Origin: JAVBMC01 sp031552845
Lineage (GTDB): Bacteria > Verrucomicrobiota > Kiritimatiellia > RFP12 > DVOR01
DNA length: 64,000 nt
Direction: 5' to 3'
NCBI GenBank assembly: GCA_031552845.1
Contig: JAVBMC010000046.1
Span: forward strand, 4,557-68,556
Shown: positions 16,730-27,093 of the stretch, piece by piece
How positions within the stretch are numbered: the first letter of the stretch is position 1
Layout of the letters: each line of letters begins with the position of its first letter
Notes under the pieces: generated by a model
Told to the model about the DNA's origin: nothing
What the model saw: the letters and a program-made list of their open reading frames with translations, nothing else
Database searches by the model: none
Position numbers and translations under genes: made by a program

Positions 16730-17785
16730 ATGAAGCGATTAATTTTAAGTGTTTGGATTTGCTGTTTAGGGCTTGGCCTTACAGCAGCTGTGCTGGTGAC
16801 AGATATTGTAAAAACGGATGAGGTGCTGACAAAGGCTTTAGTATTGCAGCCTTTATTTCCGACGGATGCGTATGCCAACTATCAGTTTTTGACTTCGGCA
16901 TCTTCGGCCTCCGACTCGAGCACCAATGGATTCACAGTAGTGAAAACCGGCGTCACGTGGAGAAACGCGACCTATGCCTATGCAAATGGCGGGTGCATGT
17001 ATTTCGATGGCAAAGGGGCTTTTCTGACGGTGACCAATAAATTGGAGTTGGCGGCATTTCCGGCATGGGAACAGTACTCCGTCAGCATCTGGTTCAAGCA
17101 TGATGGCAAGGGTACCATTGGCCAGCATCATATGTTATTCGATAAAAGCGCCAGCGATACTGTTTGCATGTTAAGCTTGGATAACGGCACTTGTTTTCCC
17201 GGCGCGCCCGACTACGCACCTTTGGTGTTTTGGCTATACGATGAAGGCATAGATCAAATGATTTTCCTTTCGACGGATGCTATCTGGAATTTTGGCGTCT
17301 ATCCGGAAGGCACGGATGAAGCGGACTATGAACCGTTCGACTACAGAGATAACCAATGGCATCATGTGGTTGTCGTGCGCAATGGTCCCGTCGGGGAGCT
17401 TTGGGTGGATGGTCGGTTGAACGATTCAACCGCGAACGGTTGGTGGGACGATATGTTTAACGTAACGAATGCCTCTAATTTGTATTTCGGGCGATGCTCG
17501 CCTTGGTATGAAGCTGCCTCATCTTCTACGGTTGTCAGCTGGAGCGGGATGATGGACGAGATCCAAATCTTTGACCGTGCGTTGAGTGCCCGTGATATCG
17601 TCAATCTATTTCAACGCGGTACGCCGATTGAACCGCTGACAGCAGTCGCTGTCCCTGCAAGTTTGGCTATTCAAGGTGAACTGACGGTGACGGGTCAAGT
17701 CTCCTGTGTCGGCACGACTTATCTGCGTCCGATGGGGGACCTCTCTTGCGGCGATTTTACGAACAGCCCTGCACTTCAGCCTTGA
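16730..17785 (+). CDS. Secreted LamG/concanavalin-like protein 2
   Basis: 351 residues with a clear signal peptide (MKRLILSVWICCLGLGLTAA). A LamG domain spans about residues 80-295 (GGCMYFDGKGAFLTVTNKLE, YSVSIWFKHDGKG, QWHHVVVVRNGPVGELWVDG, WSGMMDEIQIFDRALSARDI). The tail is LAIQGELTVTGQVSC followed by GDLSCGDFTN. It matches the preceding gene from end to end (for example VKTDEVL against VKADEVI), so it is a tandem duplicate. GGAG (16720-16723) precedes the ATG at 16730. Another ATG at 16718 overlaps the upstream stop. Confidence 0.75.
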   Translation: MKRLILSVWICCLGLGLTAAVLVTDIVKTDEVLTKALVLQPLFPTDAYANYQFLTSASSASDSSTNGFTVVKTGVTWRNATYAYANGGCMYFDGKGAFLTVTNKLELAAFPAWEQYSVSIWFKHDGKGTIGQHHMLFDKSASDTVCMLSLDNGTCFPGAPDYAPLVFWLYDEGIDQMIFLSTDAIWNFGVYPEGTDEADYEPFDYRDNQWHHVVVVRNGPVGELWVDGRLNDSTANGWWDDMFNVTNASNLYFGRCSPWYEAASSSTVVSWSGMMDEIQIFDRALSARDIVNLFQRGTPIEPLTAVAVPASLAIQGELTVTGQVSCVGTTYLRPMGDLSCGDFTNSPALQP

Positions 17786-17815
17786 TCTGATGACTCTTAA
17801 TATTGGTGTGATTTT

Positions 17816-20800
17816 ATGAAATATTCGGTTCTATTACGCTTCAATTTTTTTGCTTGCGCCAGTTTGGTTATGGCCGCTTGGGTACACAGCGCGGTGACTA
17901 CGGTTACTACCCTCGATTCGACCGAAGTACAAACTGAGGCCATTCACCCGCTCCTCGCGACGCAAAAGATCGTACGGGTACAAGGCGGCCTAGATATTGC
18001 ACACGACTTGACCGTCCAAGGCAACACCCATTTGGCAACAGGTATGCTTCTGGTTCCGCCGCTGGGCGATGTGTCTATGGGGAGTTTTACAAACGATCTA
18101 ACTGAGGCTCCGGCTTGGTGGTCCGACTATGGCGTAATCAACCCCGAGAGCCAGCCGAATGACTATGCGGCGGTTATACAAGGGCAAGTCAAGTGGATGG
18201 CTCTTTGTGCGGCTGAAATGCTGAATGACGTGTTGCGTTATGTTGGCGGTGCCGGTGAAGCGGTTAATGATTTGGTTGACTCATTGACGTTGGGCAATAA
18301 CACATTGCCAACCAGCTTAGGACAGCTTAAAAATACGGCATTGCCGTTCTGGGAGCGGATGATTCAGGTTGGATTAGTGGAGGAACTGCCATGGCAGGGC
18401 GAGAGCAGCGATTACAGCATTGCTAGTATTGGACAAGCTAAATATTTGTTCAATTTGCCCCTAGATGCCACGGACTCGGATGGCGATGGCTTGCCTGATT
18501 TTCTTGAACGGCTTTTAGGCACTGATCCTCTTGTCGCCGATAGCGATAATGACGGATTGTCCGATGGTTGGGAGGTTGAGCACGGCTTTGATCCGCTGGA
18601 TGCAACGGATGCTCTACGCGATAGTGACAATGACGGGATGCCCGATGCGTGGGAAATACAGCATAATCTAAACCTAAATGACGCAAGTGATGCCCTTCTT
18701 GATCCTGATTGTGACGGGCTGACTAACTTGGAAGAATACCGAAACGGCACCCACCCGTTCAACTCCGATACAGACGGAGACGGCTTTACGGATGGTTGGG
18801 AAGTGATGGTTGGCCTCAAGCCTCTTGACCCGATGGATGGGGCAAGCATGATGGCCAATCTTCCGCCACAGGCGAATATTCCGATGGCGTGCTTTACCAA
18901 CCATCTAGACACAAACTATCCGGTCGATCTTTCTCCTAGTCCGCTCAACCCTTGGTATGTTGCGTGTGATTATACAAAACTTTGGTGGATGAATGATGGT
19001 TTGCTTGCTACGGTGATTGGCAATAATGATTTTGCTGCCGTCACACAAGGGCAAGCGAAACTGCTATTCGCGAAAGCCGCTGAGCGCGTTGACCATGTAT
19101 TTCGTTTTGCTGGAGGAGCAGGCGATGAAATTCGTGGGTTTATTGAATCCTTGCCTGCGGCTAATGATGACCTGCCGGTTACGGTCGGCATACTTCAAAC
19201 AGGGATCAATTGTTTTCAGAACCGATTCAAACAAATTTCGGCGATGCCATCTTCTCTGAATTCGCCATGGCTGAATGACATCCAGCTGATCGATTATTTT
19301 TTAGAGGAGACTTGGAGCCATTATCCGGCTAATGTCGGACAACTCAAATCATTGGTTCTATTTTCGGGACTCTTAGAAGATACTGATGATGACGGATTTC
19401 CAGACGTACTTGAGCTTTGCTGGTACGCAACTAGGCCTGAAAATCCTGATTGTGATGATGATGGCTTGTTGGATGGCGAAGAAATATTTACTTATGGTAC
19501 AGAGCCATGGGCATGGGATACAGACGGTGATTATTTTTCAGACGGATGGGAGGTTGAACATGGCTTTGATCCATGGGGGCCAAACGATGCACAATCAATC
19601 GACAGTGATAATGATGGAATACCGGATGCGTATGAACTCTATTGGTTTGGTGATTTAGAGACGGTTAGCGGAAATTATTGTACCGAGTCAGGGTTTATGT
19701 TGAGCGCCTTACTTGCACATAAAGCAGGAGCCTCGCATCACATGTACGAGTACGGGCCAACTCCGTGGGACAATCCGCTCTATGATTTCTATGAATCTGA
19801 CGAGAATGTGAGAGGCATTCAACTTGTTAATTACTTTGGTCTATGGCCATTGCAATACATGACAGATGTGGTTTATGAGCGAACTTTTTCCATTGACCCA
19901 AGGCCGGGACAACACGTTTTTATTGCGGACTCTGCAAGGAATGGGAGCGTTTTCGGATTGTGTGCCTTGCTGTTGGAATGGGAAGATTCAAACGGTAAGC
20001 GAGGTGAGATATGGGGCGGATGGTACGACGGCTTCATTCGACTTCCCGTCTCGCTTTACAATTTGACCTCTATTACGATTCGCTTGAGAGCAACCGGTGG
20101 ATTTGGTTCACAGTGTACTTGTACTCCAATCGATCTTTTATTCATCACCGATGAAGCTTGGGCGATAGATAGTGATGGCGATGGATTGACAGATGTGTTG
20201 GAAGAGGAGTATGGAACCGACCCGCTCGTGTATGACACTGACGGGGATGGGTTGTCAGATGGATTGGAAATTACCTTCGGAACCAATCCGCTCCTAGCAG
20301 ATAGTGACGGGGATGGACAGTTAGATGGTTGGGAGGTCGCTCACTTGACCGATCCGCTGAATGCGAAGGGCGGTGTGCTACTCGACACGGATGGCGATGG
20401 CATGCCCGATCTCTGGGAACAGTTTTACGGATTGGATCCATTTGATCCCACGGATGCGGATTTAGACCCGGATGGAGATGGCTTGACGAATTGGCAGGAA
20501 CTCCAAGCCGGAACCTATCCCTTCGTTTGGGATACGGATGGTGATGGCATGCCGGATGGCTGGGAAGTCGAACATGGGTTGAATCCCTTGAATCCTGATG
20601 ACGCGTTACTGGATGCGGACAATGACGGGCTTACGAATCTTGAGGAGTTTCAGAAAGGGAGCAATCCGAATCGGGTCGATAGCGATGGTGACGGATTTGC
20701 TGACAAATGGGAACTGGACAATGGCTTTAATCCCGCTGCTCCGGGCGATGTGACGGTTGACAGCAATAATAATGGTTTCGATGATGATGAAGAAAACCGT

Positions 20801-20974
20801 TGGGGCGCAGACCGCCCCGCGCCAACAGATGATCCCTCTAGGACAATCCGTTATTATTACGACGACGATGATCGCTTGATAGGCAGCTATTTCGGCGCTT
20901 CCCAAAGCGCGACCACGACAATTTATTCCCCTGCCGGTAACCCAATCATGAGACACACAAGAGGTTCAAAATGA
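17816..20974 (+). CDS. Secreted thrombospondin type 3-repeat protein
   Basis: 1052 residues with a signal peptide (about 1-26). The N-terminus carries the operon's tag (LTVQGNTHLATGMLLVPP, GDVSMGSFTN). Then two copies of a helical domain of about 110-130 residues (about 100-215 and 390-530: NDYAAVIQGQVK and NDFAAVTQGQAK, GGAGEAVNDLVDSL and GGAGDEIRGFIESL) alternate with calcium-binding TSP3-type runs such as DSDGDGLPDFLERLLGTDPL and DSDNDGMPDAWEI. The last 40 residues resemble an RHS/YD unit (YYYDDDDRLIGSYFGAS). Its stop overlaps the start of the RHS gene (ATGA at 20971). TSP3 repeats give stiff calcium-loaded stalks, so display or transport of the RHS partner is plausible. Confidence 0.8.
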   Translation: MKYSVLLRFNFFACASLVMAAWVHSAVTTVTTLDSTEVQTEAIHPLLATQKIVRVQGGLDIAHDLTVQGNTHLATGMLLVPPLGDVSMGSFTNDLTEAPAWWSDYGVINPESQPNDYAAVIQGQVKWMALCAAEMLNDVLRYVGGAGEAVNDLVDSLTLGNNTLPTSLGQLKNTALPFWERMIQVGLVEELPWQGESSDYSIASIGQAKYLFNLPLDATDSDGDGLPDFLERLLGTDPLVADSDNDGLSDGWEVEHGFDPLDATDALRDSDNDGMPDAWEIQHNLNLNDASDALLDPDCDGLTNLEEYRNGTHPFNSDTDGDGFTDGWEVMVGLKPLDPMDGASMMANLPPQANIPMACFTNHLDTNYPVDLSPSPLNPWYVACDYTKLWWMNDGLLATVIGNNDFAAVTQGQAKLLFAKAAERVDHVFRFAGGAGDEIRGFIESLPAANDDLPVTVGILQTGINCFQNRFKQISAMPSSLNSPWLNDIQLIDYFLEETWSHYPANVGQLKSLVLFSGLLEDTDDDGFPDVLELCWYATRPENPDCDDDGLLDGEEIFTYGTEPWAWDTDGDYFSDGWEVEHGFDPWGPNDAQSIDSDNDGIPDAYELYWFGDLETVSGNYCTESGFMLSALLAHKAGASHHMYEYGPTPWDNPLYDFYESDENVRGIQLVNYFGLWPLQYMTDVVYERTFSIDPRPGQHVFIADSARNGSVFGLCALLLEWEDSNGKRGEIWGGWYDGFIRLPVSLYNLTSITIRLRATGGFGSQCTCTPIDLLFITDEAWAIDSDGDGLTDVLEEEYGTDPLVYDTDGDGLSDGLEITFGTNPLLADSDGDGQLDGWEVAHLTDPLNAKGGVLLDTDGDGMPDLWEQFYGLDPFDPTDADLDPDGDGLTNWQELQAGTYPFVWDTDGDGMPDGWEVEHGLNPLNPDDALLDADNDGLTNLEEFQKGSNPNRVDSDGDGFADKWELDNGFNPAAPGDVTVDSNNNGFDDDEENRWGADRPAPTDDPSRTIRYYYDDDDRLIGSYFGASQSATTTIYSPAGNPIMRHTRGSK

Positions 20975-23900
20975 AGTTTTTTTGGAAACTATTAATCGTT
21001 TGCTGTTACTTCGCTGTCACACTACAAGCTCAAGAAAGTGAGTCGCCGTCCGGTTGGTTAATTAGTGTGGCAGATAGCGAAATACCTCCTCTTAGTGATT
21101 GGCCTCAGGTATCGGTGCCTTCAAAACCTCCGCTATCCGTACGGAGCAAGGCAACGGCTGCTGCAAATCGTTTGATGGCTACGTCCCAACAGGCACCTGA
21201 GCGCGTTTTGCCGACTGTGCTTGATCTTGGCTTGCAGCAAACTTTGCCTGCATCGGATATGGCCTTAATTAAGGAATTGGCGCGTGGACTGGATTATGAT
21301 TGGGAGAAGTGTTATTACTTTGTCCGTAATCATATTAATTATGTGCCGTGTGGTGGCATTATGCGAGGCCCGGAACGAACCCTTTTGGATAGAGAGGGTA
21401 ATGATGCTGATCAAGCATTCTTATTACTGGCATTGTTGAGAGCTTCCGGTTATACGGCAACAATTCTACACGTGCCATTGACTCAGGTAAGCGGTCAACC
21501 GACCCAAGGATTCTGCGTGCCGATAGCCAATCAAAACGGGGAATTGGTTTATAATGCTGCCGATTGGTTGGGAGGAAAGAGCTTCAACTCATTGCAGGAG
21601 GCTGGTGACGGAGTGGCACAGTGTCTGCAGATCGCTAAACGATCGTTAAGAGGAATTACGGATACCGCCACTGGAATCAGAATGATTGTTACTGATCACT
21701 TTTGGGTTTCGTTGACTCTGGATGGCGAAACAAAATGGCTTGATCCATCCTTTAAACCCGTTCGTCGAACATCTGTCCGCTCAATTTTGGACGATATGGG
21801 ATATCAGCGTAACTCGCTTCTACAATCAGCCAATGGCGTTGTGAATCCCAATTCCGTCAGTAACCTGACGTTCAATGGTATAAAAACTCAATTGGGTTTA
21901 TGCGTCGATAATCTAAGAACGCTCTGGGCCGACACGAATATTAATGCTTCGGCCTATGTTGGTAAGGTTGAAATCGTCGAGCAAACTGACTCCGAGTACT
22001 TTCATGGTTCTGTTTTCGGCACCCCGTCCGATTTTCTGGCAAAATCCCAGACAGATAAAAATGGTTTTAGAGTACCGATGAAATTGAATGTCTCAATATC
22101 TGGGCCATCGGCTAATTTATATTTGGACGAGGTCGGCCCCCGTCGTCTCTGGGTGAGTTATGTAAGTGGAAGCGGTTCTACAGGGTATAAGACGGCTCTC
22201 AAGTTAGACACCATCACATTGGCGGAGGCATCAGCCGCATCTACCGCAATCGACGAGACAATGACCCTTGAAGTTAATTATTTTTCGACCAAGCACTCTG
22301 CCAATTATTCTTTTAAGCGTGCTTTGACGAGTGCTTATGCGATTGTTGTCGGATTTGGTGGAGATCATCGGGATGGTATGCGTGTGTGGACCGCCGAGCA
22401 ATTGGCCAATCTACGCGTGACCGCGCCTGCGAGTGATATACAGTTGGTTGCGGCCTCTCTGCAAGTGGCAGGGCACCAATGGCTTGCGCAAACGGCAATG
22501 ATGCGCTCTTTTCGAAATAAAGTTTTTAACTATAATCGGCAACAGTTTTACAATATAGGGGTTGCCGGACAAGCTAGTTCTCCTTATGTTGATGTGAGAA
22601 ACTCTTATAGTTACACACCGGATGATGTTCAAGATTTGGACGGTGGCATGCTGTTTTCGAGCGCATTGGAACATGCGGTGCTTGATCAACTCAATGGAAC
22701 GAACCGTCCGGCCGTTTCAACCATCAAAGTGTTGGAGCTTGCAAATACTGCAGGAGTTCCGGTATATTTTGCGACGAGTGCAAACTATGCTACAATCAGG
22801 GGAAGTCTGCTGAATTATACCACAGATCAGCTTGCTTCCTTTGCGACAGCAGTTGGAGCTGGACGTAAACTATTAGTGCCAAGAGATGCACGCATCCGTT
22901 TGAAGGATTGGACGGGGTATGGGTATATTGAGCAAGGCCCAGCATCGATCGGTAACCAAACTTATACTACCAGTATGGCAATTGGCGGTGGGTTTGCTGG
23001 CGGCTATGCTGCTGTTGACAACTTTGTATTAGATCCTCCGCCTGCCGTACTTGATCATTCTATTTTACCGAATGCTGCAACGCCAGAAATGACCCAGGCC
23101 GATCCCGTCACCATGCCGGCAGGTGCCTACATTGATTCGAGTACAGATATTGCTGATATTGGAGCTGTTCCGGTAATATGGACGCGCCAGTATGATTCAC
23201 GCAAACGTTATGCGAATGGTCCGCTGGGACGAGGATGGATTCACAATTATGAGGCCTCTGTCACCCTCTCCAGCGACCCTGATGCGATTTTTGGCCATGC
23301 TTCTCTCGAGGCCGTCCTTCCGACGGTAGTGGCGATGGCGGCAGTGGAGGACATGCTTGCTAAGCAAAAGACTGCGTTGACATCTGGAGAGCAGGCCAAG
23401 TGCTGGATGGTTGCGGCATTGACGGTGCAATGGTGGGTTAGCCGATTTGTCGATGCAACGGCTGTCGTTAATTTGGGCAATAAAACATTGTCTTTTCAAG
23501 CTAGGACAACCGGCAAGCCGCAGGGCGAAGAAGCGGTTGTTTACGTGCCCTATCCCGGAGTGACAGCAACGCTGGTGAAAAAACCTCTGGAAAAGAGGCT
23601 TCACTTAATAGAACGTCTTGGGGCAACTTTTTGCTTTGACGAAACCAAGAGCAACAGATTGGCCGAAATTGTTCACTCCGCGGGGAGTCATACAGAGTTG
23701 AAGTATGATACTTCTGGCAAACTTTCTATTATCACCAATAGTTCCTCTCGTACGGCGTTATCAGTAAAATGGAATACTGCTAATCGGATTGTCGGCGTGA
23801 CGAATTGTTTTAAAGCGGGTGTTGGATATACGTATGATAGCAAGGGATGTTTGACACAGGCAAAAGACGCGCTCGGGCAGTCTTGGATATCGACTTACGA

Positions 23901-26900
23901 TCCCGTAACCTGCGCATTGATTAAACAGACCGACCCGGATAACAAAGTGACCATCAGCAACACGTACAATACATTGGGACAGGTGACAAATCAAATCTCG
24001 GCCATCGGCCAGCCTTGGCGGTTTGGTTATATCGCAGGCACGGCAGCCTGGGACGAAGACCCGTTAGGCTATCGTTTGATGCAACATTATGATTCGGAAG
24101 GACGTGTTTTGCAACGTATCGATCGTGATGGCGGTGTGATTGAATATGTGTATGACGGGCATGGGCATCTGATTCGCCAGAAGGATCCGCTGGGACTTAT
24201 CAGTTTATTCAATTATGATCAATGGAATCGTTTGATTTCGCAGGAGGAAGAAACCGAAACGCTCAAACGCCGCAGTACCTTTGTTTATGATGATGCACAC
24301 CATTTGATTGAAACGACAAACACGTTAGGAGACGTCACAAAATTTGGATATGATGCCAAAAATAATCTTTCGTCGACCCATCATCCCGACGGAACACGGG
24401 TAACCAATATTTGGACAACTACTGGCTTAGTGTCAACCAATCGGATTGTTTCATCAACAGGCCAAGTGTTGCTAGAGACGGTCAACACCCCTAGCGACAC
24501 GGTTAAAGGGTTATCTATTAAAAAGACAGTGATCGGCGTTGGCCTACCGGTAGCGCTGGTAGAGACGTATACTTATACCAATGGTTTGATAAAAACCAAA
24601 GTTGATGGCAGTGGGCAAACGGATAATTTCACTTACAATGCCCGCGGGCAAATGTTGACGCAATGGGATTCACTGAACAAGACAAACAAGTGGCAGTACA
24701 GTAACGCAGGACATCTCAAAAGCTCCACAGACAAACTCAACCGTACAACAACCTACCTACGCACAGCTTCCGGAGAGTTAGCCGCGATGGTTTATCCTGA
24801 CAAAGGTGTTGTAACCAATATTTATGATGCTGTAGATCGATTGATTCGGACTAGGGATGCTCGAGGGGGTGAAACAGTCTATACGCGTGATGCGATGGGG
24901 CGGGTGTTAACCGAACAGACCGAAACCGGCACCACTAAGTTTGTATATGATGCCGTCGGCAACGTGACAAACACCCTGGATGGCGTTAATATATCAACCC
25001 GCACCATTTACGATACCTTGTATCGCCCCATCGGCTTTTATGACGGCGCCAATCATTTATGGCAGACAGGGTACGACCTCGCTGATCGTTCAGTTAGTAC
25101 CGTTGACCCATTGGGTAAAACTCGAAAGACTCTCTATGACGCAATGGGACGTGTGATTGCAACAGTCAAGCCTTCTTGCACTACAAATAGTTTTGGTTAT
25201 GACGATTTGGGCTTCCAGACCACTTATATCAATGCCGAGGGCAATGTGTATACAATGATTTATGACGCATTGGGACGAAAAATTGCCGTAACGAATGCAT
25301 TAGGCCAGCAGATGTTCCGTGGGTACTATGACGGATCCGGCAATTTGACCAATAGCATCGATGGTAACGGAACGATCTCCATACGCGTTTACGATAAGGT
25401 CGGACGGTTGCTCTTCCGCGATCTACGCCGAGGCACTGAAACAGCCGGAGAACGGTTTACGTATGACGCTGTCGGTAACATTCTCACGGCCAGCAACCTC
25501 ACCTCTAAGATTACTACGACGTTCACATACGATACGATGAATCGCCTTATTTCGGCCACCAATCATGTGCCTGCTGAGACGATGTTGAAATTTGGCACAG
25601 TCTATCGCCGCGATGTGAGTGGGCTGGTCACGAACATCCTCTATGCCGCTGGTAAATCTGTCACAAGGCAGTATGACCTCGCTGGACGTTTAGTGAGTGT
25701 AAGCGATTGGTTGGGTCATACGTGGACATTCACTTATGATGATGTGGGTCGATCCACGGGGGGGACGTCGCCAGGTAATATCGACCACAGCTTTAGCTAC
25801 GACAATGCAGGTCGCCTGAAAGCTTGGAATGTCGGAGGAACTATTGCCGGGCGCACGATTGAACGCGATGCTGCCGGGAAGCGGATTCAAGATACCGTTA
25901 TCGGCACTATCACGAATAATTCCAAGGCAAGCCGTTATGGCCACTACACTTTTGACAAGGCGGATCGCATGGTCTCGGGGAACGCCAAAGTCAATTTAGA
26001 ATTGCCTGACCACATTTCAGGTCATAAACCGGACACTCCATTGCCCGAACAGTATGATTATGATGGTAATGGCGCCTTGACAAATATTGCCCAATTCGGA
26101 CGTGGAGGATCCGCCAAAATTGAGTATACCTTGCAAGGCCAGCTACAATTTGTTAATCAGCGTAATATACGACCTTCATCGCTACGGACCTATGATGCGT
26201 TAGAAAATACTGTGGTGTTTGAGGGGGGCATCCATACAACTGACCACGCCGATCCATTTAAACGCCCGTTGGTGTCCTCGGATTTAGAGGGGGTGCCGAA
26301 CCAGTATTACATTTGGGGAGAGGGACGACTTTTGGGGTTCATTGATTCCAATGGTACGCTCACGATCGCCCATTCAGACGAGCAAGGCAGTATCGTTGCA
26401 TGGACTGATCTCAATGGTAATGTAGTGAATTCCAACCCAACTCCCTTTGATTGGCTTGGGGGTTATGGTGTGCGCCGTATCAAAACGGTCTCTCCTGTGG
26501 GTTCGGTGACCTATTCCTTCTATGCCACGCGTTACCGCGTTTACTCAGCCACTCATGACCGGTTCATTTCGCCTGATCCCCTCGGACTAGACGGCGGTTT
26601 GAATCTTTATATGTATTGCGAAGGCAATCCCTTGGCCTATATAGACCCGTTGGGGTTATGTGGAAACACAACAATGGTGACAATTGGGGTTCAAGCTGCG
26701 GTGGGTATAGGAGGTACTGTGAGTCTCGGTGCGGCATGGGATAGCAATGGAAATAGAGGTCTCGTTTTTTCAGTTGGACTGGGGACGGGGGTAGATGTAG
26801 GCATTCCTGTCAAAGTAGTTGACCGTTTTGTGGAAACTGCTATCACCGCCCTGTCGAAAATGTCCTTCCACCCAGGTACCCTCGACGACATGAGGGGATG

Positions 26901-27060
26901 GAACGTTACTGCCTCTGCGGCTGTTCTTCTGGGGACACATTTTGACATGTCTGATATAATTGGCAGATCAAAACCCGAAGCAGGCAGAGTAACCGGAGTA
27001 CATGTCGGTTTTGGCGGTGGAGTTTACGTGACGCGCACCTTCATAATTCCCTTGCCATAA
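20971..27060 (+). CDS. Giant RHS/YD-repeat protein with transglutaminase-like head and variable C-terminal domain
   Basis: 2029 residues with a signal peptide (about 1-21). Residues 100-270 resemble a transglutaminase-like domain, with HFWVSL and KWLDPSFKP matching the His and Asp motifs. The usual Cys position reads GNDADQAFLLLALLRASGY, so the nucleophile looks absent. Residues about 750-1850 are RHS/YD repeats (YDSKGCLTQAKDALGQSW, YDAMGRVIATV). The RHS core signature is near 1855-1895 (RYRVYSATHDRFISPDPLGL, NLYMYCEGNPLAYIDPLGL). The last 134 residues are a separate glycine-rich domain (VGIGGTVSLGAAW, FSVGLGTGVDVGIPVKVV). RHS shells often enclose a toxin there. I do not recognise this one. 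Confidence 0.85.
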   Translation: MKFFWKLLIVCCYFAVTLQAQESESPSGWLISVADSEIPPLSDWPQVSVPSKPPLSVRSKATAAANRLMATSQQAPERVLPTVLDLGLQQTLPASDMALIKELARGLDYDWEKCYYFVRNHINYVPCGGIMRGPERTLLDREGNDADQAFLLLALLRASGYTATILHVPLTQVSGQPTQGFCVPIANQNGELVYNAADWLGGKSFNSLQEAGDGVAQCLQIAKRSLRGITDTATGIRMIVTDHFWVSLTLDGETKWLDPSFKPVRRTSVRSILDDMGYQRNSLLQSANGVVNPNSVSNLTFNGIKTQLGLCVDNLRTLWADTNINASAYVGKVEIVEQTDSEYFHGSVFGTPSDFLAKSQTDKNGFRVPMKLNVSISGPSANLYLDEVGPRRLWVSYVSGSGSTGYKTALKLDTITLAEASAASTAIDETMTLEVNYFSTKHSANYSFKRALTSAYAIVVGFGGDHRDGMRVWTAEQLANLRVTAPASDIQLVAASLQVAGHQWLAQTAMMRSFRNKVFNYNRQQFYNIGVAGQASSPYVDVRNSYSYTPDDVQDLDGGMLFSSALEHAVLDQLNGTNRPAVSTIKVLELANTAGVPVYFATSANYATIRGSLLNYTTDQLASFATAVGAGRKLLVPRDARIRLKDWTGYGYIEQGPASIGNQTYTTSMAIGGGFAGGYAAVDNFVLDPPPAVLDHSILPNAATPEMTQADPVTMPAGAYIDSSTDIADIGAVPVIWTRQYDSRKRYANGPLGRGWIHNYEASVTLSSDPDAIFGHASLEAVLPTVVAMAAVEDMLAKQKTALTSGEQAKCWMVAALTVQWWVSRFVDATAVVNLGNKTLSFQARTTGKPQGEEAVVYVPYPGVTATLVKKPLEKRLHLIERLGATFCFDETKSNRLAEIVHSAGSHTELKYDTSGKLSIITNSSSRTALSVKWNTANRIVGVTNCFKAGVGYTYDSKGCLTQAKDALGQSWISTYDPVTCALIKQTDPDNKVTISNTYNTLGQVTNQISAIGQPWRFGYIAGTAAWDEDPLGYRLMQHYDSEGRVLQRIDRDGGVIEYVYDGHGHLIRQKDPLGLISLFNYDQWNRLISQEEETETLKRRSTFVYDDAHHLIETTNTLGDVTKFGYDAKNNLSSTHHPDGTRVTNIWTTTGLVSTNRIVSSTGQVLLETVNTPSDTVKGLSIKKTVIGVGLPVALVETYTYTNGLIKTKVDGSGQTDNFTYNARGQMLTQWDSLNKTNKWQYSNAGHLKSSTDKLNRTTTYLRTASGELAAMVYPDKGVVTNIYDAVDRLIRTRDARGGETVYTRDAMGRVLTEQTETGTTKFVYDAVGNVTNTLDGVNISTRTIYDTLYRPIGFYDGANHLWQTGYDLADRSVSTVDPLGKTRKTLYDAMGRVIATVKPSCTTNSFGYDDLGFQTTYINAEGNVYTMIYDALGRKIAVTNALGQQMFRGYYDGSGNLTNSIDGNGTISIRVYDKVGRLLFRDLRRGTETAGERFTYDAVGNILTASNLTSKITTTFTYDTMNRLISATNHVPAETMLKFGTVYRRDVSGLVTNILYAAGKSVTRQYDLAGRLVSVSDWLGHTWTFTYDDVGRSTGGTSPGNIDHSFSYDNAGRLKAWNVGGTIAGRTIERDAAGKRIQDTVIGTITNNSKASRYGHYTFDKADRMVSGNAKVNLELPDHISGHKPDTPLPEQYDYDGNGALTNIAQFGRGGSAKIEYTLQGQLQFVNQRNIRPSSLRTYDALENTVVFEGGIHTTDHADPFKRPLVSSDLEGVPNQYYIWGEGRLLGFIDSNGTLTIAHSDEQGSIVAWTDLNGNVVNSNPTPFDWLGGYGVRRIKTVSPVGSVTYSFYATRYRVYSATHDRFISPDPLGLDGGLNLYMYCEGNPLAYIDPLGLCGNTTMVTIGVQAAVGIGGTVSLGAAWDSNGNRGLVFSVGLGTGVDVGIPVKVVDRFVETAITALSKMSFHPGTLDDMRGWNVTASAAVLLGTHFDMSDIIGRSKPEAGRVTGVHVGFGGGVYVTRTFIIPLP

Positions 27061-27093
27061 TCTTTCTGTATAATTCAAAAAATAAAGGTTGTT

